Of a stretch of 64,000 nucleotides of DNA, positions 35,388-48,589 are shown in pieces. A program made the translations under genes and the position numbers. The DNA is from Pestalotiopsis fici W106-1 (lineage: Eukaryota; Ascomycota; Sordariomycetes; Amphisphaeriales; Sporocadaceae). The notes beneath the pieces were generated by a model. The model did not search any database. It was given only the letters and a program-made list of their open reading frames with translations, and was not told the origin of the DNA. Numbering within the stretch: position 1 is the first letter of the stretch; each line of letters starts with the position of its first letter. Where the stretch lies: NCBI RefSeq assembly GCF_000516985.1, contig NW_006917097.1, positions 1,550,001 to 1,614,000 of the forward strand. The letters run 5' to 3'.

Positions 35388-37057
35388 ACGCAACAAGAAG
35401 AAGAAGGAAACAAGATGACAATATCTTTTTCATGATATCTTTTTGTGCTGGCAAAACAACGGAGGCAACCCACCATAAAAAACAGCAAAACGCCAATCTT
35501 GTAAAAAAGAATACACACACTACAAAAAACCCCACCCCAAAAAACAATCACTTTACAAAAGACGAGAGAGCCGCGAGGCAAGGGAAATCAGCAAGACCGC
35601 TGATGTCACTGGGGGAGGGTCCGAACGGTGGACAGAAGAATCCCAGCCGCACTGACGAATGTGTTTTTTCCCCTTCTCCCTCTAGTGTTGGCCTAGTCTA
35701 CCTAATCTAGCAAAGGGGGGACGAGGGACGTGTAATCTTTCTTCACCACGTGGGAAACAGGGAGGATTGCTTTGAATCTGTACATGATTTCTACTTCTTC
35801 TTTTTCTATCTCTTTGGTCAAAGTTATGGATGGGGAGGCAGGCTGGATTTGGGAAGGAAAATTGGAAAACCCTCCTTTTGGCTGGTGGTGTTTGATCTTT
35901 TTTTTTTCTATTCCATATTTGGGGGGAAACTTAGCAGCTTGTTATTTCTTTGGATATAAATCAGCCATATCAAATCCCTAAACTTACGTTCGCTCGCTTT
36001 ATTTACACCCAGAACAACTTCTACCATGTATTGCATTGTACGGCCGTTTGTTTAAAACCCGCGCTTGTCTGTTTTCCAGGAATCTTTGAAAAGCCGATTG
36101 TTTGGCCCCTAGTCTGATTTTCGTCAAGCGGTAGTAGTTTTCTCTCTCCCCCATATTGGCCACCACACAAGTCAGTTCCTCGCTAGCAAATGTTCATTTC
36201 CGGATGGGTTGGTCTCATTTCTGGAGAACGAGTGCGCATTCCTTTGCATCCTTTGAGCATAGTGGATTTCTCCGTTACAAGCCGCGGAAACTTTAAATCT
36301 GAATGTGGCTCGTGCCGATCTTCTACAACCACTCTACATGACTCTTTCGATTCTGGCTCTTCGATAGCGGCGGGAGAAGATGTCCCGCGTCCTCGAGTCG
36401 TGACCTTGTGATAGTGCCGGAAAAATGTCCATAACTGATAAATGTAGGTGAATGCGAGATGTCGTTGATTACTTACATAAGTTGTCAGATCATCATGTTG
36501 TTGGCCGCATCCGAGAACCGACGCGACAGGCGTCTGTTTTACGCTAGAGAAGCGAATCTCACAGTGGCGTTACTGATTATGTGCATCCTTGGTGGGGACT
36601 CTCGGAATGTTGTCAGATCATGGAATTCTATACTCGCATTCAAAGCAGTAATAGTATACTTTTTGAGGATCGTGGTATTTTGTACTTTGTGTAAGGAGTT
36701 CAAGCCTTGCCCGCCACGAATTTAATTCAGAAACAATTGTGAACGCCTAAAATGATCTGCAGAGTCTGGACTCTTGGTCAAAAATGTGGCATGTTAATAA
36801 CTTTCGGTACGTAACAATCATTGCTTCTCAGACTGTCTGTGGTGGATACGATCCCCTCGTGGTCTTGTATAACCATCAGTGGGGCGACCCTTTTGCTCTA
36901 GCTAATGGCATACTCTTGAGCTTGTGGTGCCACTTTCTAATGGGAATATGGTACTCAAAACTAAAGCGACATCTCGAGCCAGAGACAGTGTACGACGCGC
37001 GCCGCATTTCTGATGGTGCCATTGGCTATCGCGAATGAGCCATCTATGTAACTTTTC
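35388..37057. other. Convergent intergenic region
   Basis: It holds the 3' end of the peptide gene (A-rich just after the stop) and of the GH76 gene. Open frames at 36190-36411, 36459-36725 and 36784-37038 have no recognisable domain. I see no supported gene. Confidence 0.45.
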
Positions 37058-38944
37058 TCAGATAATGGGTCGCCTCTTCTTCTTTAGAGACTGTCGTTTC
37101 CTCCTGGCTATATCCGGGGAAAGAGGTTCTCGATGACTCAAAGAGCCGGGAGTCTCAGGAACCACAATCGGCGGCCGTGGTCTCTGTGTATACCTTGGGG
37201 GCCTCGTGGGTCTCGCTGGATATTGCTCTGGGCGTGGACGGCATGCGGCTGTCATTATGGGCGCAATCCCACCGCTGGTATCTGAATCACTCCTTGCTAT
37301 GCTTTTTCCCTTTTCATCAGTCGCCGTGCGCTTGTCAGCCTTTACCAATACTCCAGCGCTGGCGCCCTTAGCAAGAGATGATTTCAAGTTGTCCCAGTTT
37401 TCCGTGGTCGACTTTTTCTCGTCCGTAAGCATGAATACAATGGCTGTCAGTACCCCAGAGCCAATGATGATGGTACAAAGAACGGCGCCAGCTTTATCGC
37501 CTGCTGTCACCGGGGCAAAGACGATTGAGCCCAAAGGGTCAGTACGCCCTATATCAGATCCGCCACTCGAAGGATCACCAGCACTGGTCCCGCCAGTTGC
37601 GTTTGTGACGGGACTCTCAGCCTCTTGGATCATGTTGGCAAGAACTACCTCCATGGCAGCCATCTGCGGGCCCACTCCAGTCGTCCCATCCCACGCTCCC
37701 GAGTTGTTTGCCCACTTCAGCCCACACATTCGACCATTGTCGCCGCCCGTACATTGCTTGGCGGCAGCTTCTGCCGAGCTCGCCAGGAGTGACTTGATAC
37801 GGTCGTACGTCCAAGGTGCCCATTTTGTCGTGGCCGCCATCCATCGACTGAGATAGGCCTTGAAAGATTGCTCGTCCAGGTTGCAAAGCTCAACACCCTC
37901 GCAGGCAATTTCAATCATGACCGGTGGACTGCCATTTTCGTCGCTGAAGAAGAAAACATCGGTTCCGTTCAAAAGCCCGTCGACTCTTTCGTGCCACATG
38001 TCTCGATCACTAGACAATCCCTTTTCGTCTGCAAAGGCGTACATGGCTGCAGCCCCAAGCAGAAATGACCCTGCATTGTAAGAAAATTGGTAGGGAATAA
38101 TCTGTGTGCAGTTCGTTTCAATATGCGCACCATCAAAGACACGGTAGTCTTGATCCAAGAATTCGACTTGCACCATCCAGTCCCACGTCTTGACAGCCCA
38201 GTCAGCATATGAGCTGTTCCCCGTATACAAGGCCAATCTAGCAGCAAGATTGAAGAAACACCCCTGCGAAATGGAGTTTTTGTAGTTGTATCCATTGTTC
38301 CATTGGAAAATTTGCCATCGTAGGCCTCCCTCGCAATACTGAGTATCCCATCTGGCGGCCTGCGTATTAAAGACGGCTTGGGCGAGTGCTAGCCATTGCG
38401 GTTTGTCCTCTGGTGGATCCGGGAATTTGTATTCTGCCGCCGACATGACGGCCATGCCCCAGAAACCTTGATCATCATTTCCTTCCGTCAGAGTCTGGTT
38501 TGGAGGCATGTAGTCGTCATACGGGCCAACCTGGAATAAAAGCCCGTCTGTCGTCAACTGGTTGTAGGTCGTGTCTCCTGTATAGTACCAGTAGTCGACT
38601 AATGACCCTAAAAAAGCACCGGCCTCCCACCCTACATATCACTTAGTTAACCATTATGATAATCATTGTCATGGATTGCTAACAGTAGTAAGGCTGTGGG
38701 AGAAGGCCTGGAGTTTGTCCAGGTTCATCACCGGTGTAGAATGCTATTAGATCGGCTGCCATTTGCTTGGACACGCTCTTTATGGAATCTGATTGTATAA
38801 AATCAGTTCTTGTAGCTCCGCAAAGATCCAAGGACTTTTCATACCTGACGAAGTGATATCCAAGTCGTATGCGGCTATGACGGGGCGGCAGCGCGCCGAT
38901 ATCAACACAGCCGTTGTAAGTGTCGTATGCCATGATACCCACAT
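37058..38944 (-). CDS. GH76 endo-1,6-alpha-mannosidase, membrane-anchored (Dcw1/Dfg5-like)
   Basis: Exons on the minus strand are 38944-38845, 38788-38684 and 38631-37058, giving 592 aa. Joining yields ITSSDSIKSVSKQMAADL and then PYYWWEAGAFLGSLVDYW, both GH76 hallmarks. The catalytic Asp pair lies in EGNDDQGFW (about residues 121-122). Further family blocks are WDTQYCEGGLRWQIFQWNNG and SISQGCFFNLAARL. An N-terminal signal peptide (MWVSWHTTLTTAVLISA) and one membrane helix near residue 450-470 (AGAVLCTIIIGSGVLTAIVF) predict a type I protein with its enzyme outside. Dcw1 and Dfg5 are thought to attach GPI proteins to cell-wall glucan. Here the tail after the helix is about 120 residues, Pro-rich and strongly basic (RRKRQSLKKKRRPII), so a GPI anchor is unlikely. 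An upstream in-frame ATG at 39019 was rejected because it would bury the signal peptide. Confidence 0.92.
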
Positions 38945-41900
38945 GATGGCGACAGGTTCCCGGGTAACAAGCGATGCGAACAGAGGAGAGACATCAAACC
39001 GAGAAAACAAGAAAGGCACGGGCTAGTTTTGAAAGAGAATAAATGGGATAATCCAAGCTGAAGCTGGAGCTGAGTAGCGACGATTGATTAGACTCTTCTA
39101 TTGTGTCCCAGCGCAAACGGAGAAGCATAAGCATCCGCGTGCCTGAATTGCTTTTTGCTCCCGCAGTATCCGTCCACTATAGGGCGGCTGAGGAGCAGAC
39201 AGTATAGACGTGGGAGTAAGTGGCGACTCCAGATCGTCTTCCTCGAACGGCTGTACCCGCAAGCATACCATTTATGACCAAAGTGGAGGAAGAAGAGGAT
39301 TTACTCGCGTGGTTTTCAAAGCTTCAAATGACACGATTGAGGAGCGTTGGGATGGAAAATGGGAAAGCTTTTGGTAAACGTCGCATGCAATGTACGATGG
39401 GAACCCAGAAAGAATGCGGGCAAGGCTACTTGCCTACATGATGAATGACATGACGGCAGACACTTTCCCATGTGTGTCAGCGAAGTCAGTAAGATTTCAG
39501 TAGCTGGGAAGCCACCCGGCGGGACCTAGTGAACTGCATGGTAGGGTTCAATGTAGGTTGCAGCCTATAAGAAGGTAGGAGGCATGCCAAACTGCAAGTT
39601 CCGTCAACGCGGGTAGCGAGTCGAGCAACCCACCGACACTTGGGCTGACTGAAGTCGGAGCCACGGGTTTAACTTGACAGGCATTGATGGGAAGGAGATG
39701 GTTGGCAACCCGGAACTCCTACCCCAAATAATGACGAAATAGGACAGACACGAGGCCAAGACTTCCCGCCTATGTCTTTCTGCTGTCTACCGCCTACCAG
39801 AGGGGGGGGGGGGGGGGGGGGGGAGTTGATTGGAAGTTGGTCGTTTGTTTGCAAGTACGAATTTCACAGAACTCTGCTTCTTGTCATGCTGTTGATGTCC
39901 ACGGTCTCGAGCACCTAGTTGTCGCCTTTCCTCATGCATGGCCTTGAAGAACGACGAGCCTATCATTTTCATGCGCGCGCAAAGTTTGTTATATGCCATG
40001 CGACTACTAATTGCAAGTCTCTTTGGGTAACGGCAAGAGACACAGAAAATGTCGGAAACCATGTTGAGCCATGCATCAGCACCACCTACCTTGGCTTATT
40101 AGCTTGTGACGGAAACGAGGGAATCAATCAATTATTATTATCACTCTCGAAAGCGGGGAAAGCTGGATGGAAGAAAAGGGCAGGTGTTGTACCGTGTAGG
40201 TGGTGTGAGTGTGAAATGTGCAGGCATTACATTACTATATACAAATGTACCATTGGTACACATGTATCATGTAGGCAGCAAAATTAAAGGCGCATACATG
40301 TATAACTGCAAAAAAACGTTACCTACATGCACCCACCACACGAGGGAAATGTAGATGGAGAGTGCATCAAGACGAGTTTGGCCTCTGCGATCTGGCCAAC
40401 GCTTAAGTCAAAAATTGACTTCATTGGCTCGAACTCCCACTCGGGAAAAAATAAAGTGGATTGGTTTGCTTAATTATTCGTGACGTATAGAAATGATAGG
40501 TTACAAATGCTTTCTGACAGCCATGATGATCGACAAAGATGGTAGTGAGTTAATTAGCCGCTGAAAGTAGAGAGTAGAAGCAGGCACATAACCACGATAT
40601 CTATAGCTAACTGTTATGTGCAGCAGATCCAAGAAACATTAAACCCCACGATTACAAAAACGGGGGGTCCATGCATTTATTTTGAGACTTCGGATGCGAA
40701 CAAAACAAAGCTGGCATCTTATTCTCAGTCTTTCACGTGACCTCGTAATGTCGGCAATATTTGATTTAGGATCGTCCGGCCTGTGCTTACTGCTCTCACC
40801 TGCAACGGAGCACACCTTGGATCTCAGAGAAATGCTGATTTGGCTGATATTTGGCTGGCGCATCCGCACATGCAACCCGACAACGCAACGATAATCGATA
40901 GCTGGTGCTGAATTACTTTTTTCTTCTTCTCTGTTTTTTTATGATAGGGTTGACACCAAAAAGTCAAGGTCAGGGCCAGAGTGCAACCTACCCACTCAAA
41001 GATGTGTCTCAGGAGGGGTCTGGTTCATATCTGCCATGCTACCACTTGAACAGAGAGTTTTGAGGCGGCGGCGGAAGCCGAACCATTTAAACGAGCCCAT
41101 TTCGTTCTGTGCTGAAACGGAGCTGCAACAGCTTTGACGGCCGACAAGCATTGACCACAAGCTTGGCACTCATCGCTGAGAGCAAACCAATCCTGCGAAA
41201 ACTACAAGCCGATAGCAAAAGTCTGCAACGAGCATCTCTGTCTGGACATGTTGAGAAATGCCGGATAGATTATCAATGCGTGGAGGCAAAGGCCAGGAAA
41301 CGTGGCGATGGATGGCGGTGGCCAAAGCCAAGCAAGCCATAGACGATTTGTTTATCACAAGTTAATCCAAACAAGGTCAAACAAGGAATCCATTGTAGCT
41401 TGGACCCAATTCCTTCCAATCGACGTTGGCCAGATCCTTGGTCATGATGACACCCCAGTCCCTGAGGGCAACAAGATCCGTAGCACTGCCACGGCGAGGA
41501 CTACGAAAGCTCGAGGCTGATGAGGCGCCTATTTTGTCGGATTGCGCGGACGTTCCAGTTGGCCTTGGATTATTTACCGTATCGTAGGCAGCGATATTTG
41601 TTCTCAGCTGAGCCTGGACGTCAGTGCATAAGCTATTATTGTAACAAGATGATGTCGACGCCTTTGTTACCACCAGATGGTTTCCCCGGGGCTTGAATAG
41701 AAGAGAATCACAATCCCCATTGCGTATTGACCTTTTTTTCGTCAAGAGAAGAGACCCCGACAAAGCAAGCCTCCCGTGCATCACTGCCATTTAGGCGCTA
41801 CCTACATTACTCATAGTACGTATTCGTGCTACAGTGCCACCACAAATAGTGTCATCCGTCCGAACCCCCCTTCTCACAGCCCCTTGTCCGTCGACGGTTC

Positions 41901-42404
41901 AGGTACCTACATTATTCATTGAGACTGCTAAAAAGGCTTCCTCGTCTCTCAAGCGTTTCACCAGGGCAACTGTAGTGTGGTAAAAGCACGGACAGTTGAG
42001 GATCCCGCCCGGTTCTCCCCCCAGCTCCAGCAAAAACCAAGCACAAGCGCCAGCACCAAGACAGCGCCCAACGTCAGGTCCCTTCCCTTGCGCCCAGTCC
42101 AAACCAGTCCAGTCCAGTGTATCCGTAGTAGTGTACAGGTGGTCAGCAGGGCCCCGAAAACACAACCAAGTTGAACTTTACCTCTACCATTCTCGTCTCT
42201 CTTCCAACCTCTCCTCATTCCACACTTTTTACGACCCAACCCCAACGATCACCAACAAGCGTCATACCGCCTACGAGCTCATCTCTGCCTGCGATTCAAC
42301 GTCATTTAGTCGCCGTCGCATAATTCTGCCATCTTGGTCAACCTGATCACTCTCCGCCAATCCCATCAAATTTTGTTTTACTACCACAGACACCAGCTGT
42401 CAAC
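38945..42404. other. Divergent intergenic region between GH76 and SNC1
   Basis: About 3.5 kb with two promoters facing out. It contains a 22-G run and scattered short open frames; the longest (41377-41790 reverse, 137 codons) has no recognisable domain. The last 400 bp are C- and CT-rich and fit the SNC1 leader. No gene is supported. Confidence 0.45.
39802..39823. repeat. 22-nt G homopolymer
   Basis: A pure run of 22 G in non-coding sequence. G runs of this length are unusual, can form quadruplexes, and are prone to length errors in sequencing. Confidence 0.9.
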
Positions 42405-43363
42405 ATGTCTGCTACTCACGATGCCCCTTACGACCCATACATTCCCAGCGGTCAGCAGGCCGGCGCTGGCCAGCAGGGCGGAAACGCCAGAACACAAGCG
42501 CTTCAAGCTGTAAGTTTTTCCATGAAGTAGGATCGAGCCTGCGATCTGCGACCGATTTGTCTCGACGGGGTTACGAAGTGGCCATGTCTGCCGTAAGCGC
42601 TCGAACCTTTCTACGCATCCGGCGACAATGTCATGATCATTACTTTTGTCGCCAAATCCATCAATGTCATGTCGAGTTTCGACTACGGCCGCAATTTTCT
42701 CATCGCTGTTCCATTACGACTGCCGATCGAAAGAAACCATGCAAAGGTCTTGACAAAAGACAATACAATGGGAGACCGACAATTGGCGTCAGGCGGATCT
42801 TGGCAACGGAAGGAGTCGCGCAATCTGAAAATCGCTGCCGCCACTGTTCGCGAAAAGCTAAATCAAGTCTCTAATCTGATTTCGCTTTTCGTGGCCAATC
42901 GATTTATGGAAAGCGAAGACGCCGACAACATGAGCGGGACAGAAACGAAATAGCGCCAATTTTGCAGACATGGACAATCGTAACCTCTGAGGACTTGCGG
43001 CTCACTAGATCTTGGCTTTCATTTTGGGCGAGGCAATGCTGACTTTCCCTGTTTTAGCAAATTGATGACACTGTTGGTGTCATGAGAGAGAACATCAACA
43101 AGGTCTCTCAGCGTGGCGAGCGACTTGACGCTTTACAAGATAAGACCGACAACCTGGCAGTCTCTGCCCAAGGCTTCCGCCGTGGAGCCAACAGAGTGCG
43201 CAAGCAGATGTGGTGGAAGGACATGAAGATGCGCATGTGTCTCATTGTGGGCATCATTATCCTCATTTTGGTCATTGTCATTCCTGCTGGTACGTTCTCT
43301 CCGCTCTCATGGCTCCAGAGCAATCTACTAACATGGGGTTCAGTCGTTGCAACCAGAAAGTAG
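42405..43363 (+). CDS. SNC1: Synaptobrevin-like v-SNARE (Snc1/Snc2)
   Basis: Exons are 42405-42509, 43058-43289 and 43344-43363, giving 118 aa, normal for fungal Snc. It is the R-SNARE of secretory and endocytic vesicles and fuses them with the plasma membrane. The SNARE helix begins [20 protein letters not shown], with the central layer arginine in [17 protein letters not shown]. It is followed by [16 protein letters not shown] and a C-terminal membrane anchor ([14 protein letters not shown]) ending ATRK. The N-terminal 35 residues are Gly/Gln-rich. Intron 1 is 548 nt, far longer than others here, and ends GACTTTCCCTGTTTTAG. Intron 2 is 54 nt; being a multiple of three and stop-free, it could be retained without frameshift. 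The leader is C-rich. Confidence 0.96.
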
Positions 43364-44797
43364 AGCAAAATGACACGAGACATGGGAACGACGAACGATA
43401 TGGATGAATAGTCGAATCTCGCAGGCTACGAGCGCATTCGAGTGTTTTGAATGATCCGAACCACGAATGGGATTGATATCAACAGAGGAGTTTATTGTTC
43501 ATTGGCTTGGCTTGATCTTTTTGTTTTCTCTTTGGCCTGCACGAATACCACGAGATCCAGCGCGGCGACTTCTCCACGACGAGAAGATCGTTCATATGGA
43601 AACGGTTGCTGCCGTATGTATGATGGAGAGACGATGCAGGGCGAAGGCGCTTCCCCGACTAATTGAAATATACCTTTCGGCACTTTTTGACGTGTTAAAT
43701 CATGAATCATGTGACTGACAATACTGTCTGTGTTCTGACTCTGGGTAAAACTGTGACCATTCAATAATGTATTACTGCCACAAGCCATGTCTAGGTTAGT
43801 TGTAAAGTTTCGAGACTGCCCACAACAAGACATGATTGGGTCGTTCACACGGACCTATCCTATGAATGATTTGTTTCTTCGGCAGTGGCACGCTACACGT
43901 TATTGAGGATATCCATGCCAGTTGGCGCAGAATCACGTAATAAAAGCTATAGCTACTGCAATGCATGTGCCTTCCCGATAGTCTGACGCCTATAGAACAA
44001 CAAATGTGTCCATCTGTCTTGTATTCCACTCGGCCGGAATTCCGAGGTAGTGGCGTGTTTGGTTCCTCGGAGGCAGCTCGTAATACGAATACACCAAGAT
44101 CTACAACTACCGTAGCTAAGCTCCAAGTTTTATATAATATTGCTCTCAACCCGAGAATATACAACGGTGTGCTCCGGCAGGTAGCTGAATGGTGAAATTG
44201 GTTGGTAATTATTTCAAGGGTTCCCGGATGGAGCAACCCGATCTCGATGCGCTGTTTTTTTTTCTTTTCCTCCCCGGGGCCATGGGACATTATTGATCTA
44301 GAACTTGCTCTCTGCATTGGAAAAGTAGGTGAAAGACAGGAACAGGAGGTGAGGCCTCTTGGAGAAATTGTTCACCATTGACGAGCTCGAGTCGCAACAT
44401 CCATATAGAGGCAAGCGGGAGGGGTGGGAGTCCTCAGACCATATAATACCTCAAGTACGATATGTAAATCAGGTGGTGTAATAAGTGACATGACAAGAGC
44501 TCTAGATAATGTGCTTTAGTGTCGTACCTGAACTGCTTGCTTCTTCCATAGTCGAGCTGCATTGATTTTGTGTTACTAGTACTAATTTGAGCTATGTAAA
44601 ACCGATCAAGGTATCTCCAGTATGAATTTTGGTGAGGCATTACATGCATTACCTAAGAATGGGGCGAGCCGGGATGCACAAAAGCTCTGACTCTGACCTT
44701 GCATGGGTACTTGCGGTTTTCGGCGCCCAAAATTTTCCCCAGGCTCTGGTCAGTTCCAATTGCGCGCACACTGCCCCTCAAGAAACTGAAATTTACA

Positions 44798-44821
44798 ATG
44801 ATCTACTTTGGAGCGTCTTGA
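44798..44821 (+). promoter_or_regulatory. Possible 7-codon uORF in the ARG5,6 leader
   Basis: ATG ATC TAC TTT GGA GCG TCT TGA encodes MIYFGAS and lies upstream of the proposed leader intron. It matters only if transcription starts before 44798, which cannot be seen. Fungal arginine genes are known to use uORF control (arg-2/CPA1), but this peptide does not resemble that attenuator. Confidence 0.25.
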
Positions 44822-44855
44822 CCACCACACCTCCATTGCTGACATTGATCCCGAG

Positions 44856-44935
44856 GTAAGCCGTCCTTTTGAACCCTTATATATCTATCTATACCAGACG
44901 GTCCCTTATCTGACTGACTCTCTACTTGAATACAG
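44856..44935 (+). other. Probable 5' UTR intron of ARG5,6
   Basis: The 80-nt segment begins GTAAGC after GAG, contains CTGACTGACTC as branch site, and ends GAATACAG. It lies 250 bp before the start codon and no protein frame crosses it, so it would be a leader intron. Confidence 0.55.
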
Positions 44936-45101
44936 GTCGTCTGCTTGATTTCGAGAGCTTGGGAAGGCAAGGGAAGCTCTCGCCCCTCCGAACCCAGTCC
45001 GTTGTACACGCCGACCCTACGCCGCGGTTCTTCCACTCGAGCGCCCACGACCCATTCCGTACGCCAGAGCCTGCCCAACTGCGACTAGAAGCAAGTCGTG
45101 A

Positions 45102-47913
<2,812 letters not shown>

Positions 47914-48589
47914 ATCAGGTAGATAAAAAAATGGGCCGGTTTTCTTTATTTTGAATTGGGTTCATCGGGTATTTTTTTGTTATTTACTGCGGAGTTGCTT
48001 CTTTCATTGATATACCTCGAGACCAATTGATATCGTGTTGATAGTTGTTCATGTGTTTTGTTAGTGTGGCTTGTATCGGGCGTGACTACATTGTTTACCA
48101 GCAAAGCATAGGATCAATTCTGGCTGTCTTAAATGTGCGCGCATGGCATTATGATGGATTTCTCCGAAAGGTCGAAAGCTGCCTAGGATATATATGCTTC
48201 AACTCTGAGTTACAAAAATGAAACAAGAATACTAACATCATTGATTGCTCATTTTTCCGCCTAGACAACTCTCATTAAAGATGATGCCCTTTTGAATGAC
48301 ACGAGAGAGAGAGAGGAAAGAGCCGGGCTGAGGCGCCCATGAGTAGAGACGCGTACCAGCGTACCAGCGCTTCGAGTGACGAGGTTGTTGGACTCTACTG
48401 CATATATTCTCTTACGTACCAGGTTTGATTACTATACTGCTACGCTGTGCAGAAAGATTCCTCCATGGTTAAGATGAGATCCCGATTCTGCTCTGAATAA
48501 TGTCATGTAAAAAAGAATGGGCACATCTCATTCGTATTGATATCAATGTCAGATGAATGCTAATAACAACCAATATGCACTATCTTGAC
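47914..48589. other. Convergent 3' intergenic region
   Basis: Spacer between the stops of ARG5,6 and HBS1, T-rich just after the ARG5,6 stop. It contains both 3' UTRs. No gene is seen. Confidence 0.5.

Noticed and set aside
41377..41790. 137-codon reverse frame between GH76 and SNC1
   Set aside because: No recognisable domain, no good start context, isolated in a promoter region. Could be an orphan gene but not supportable.
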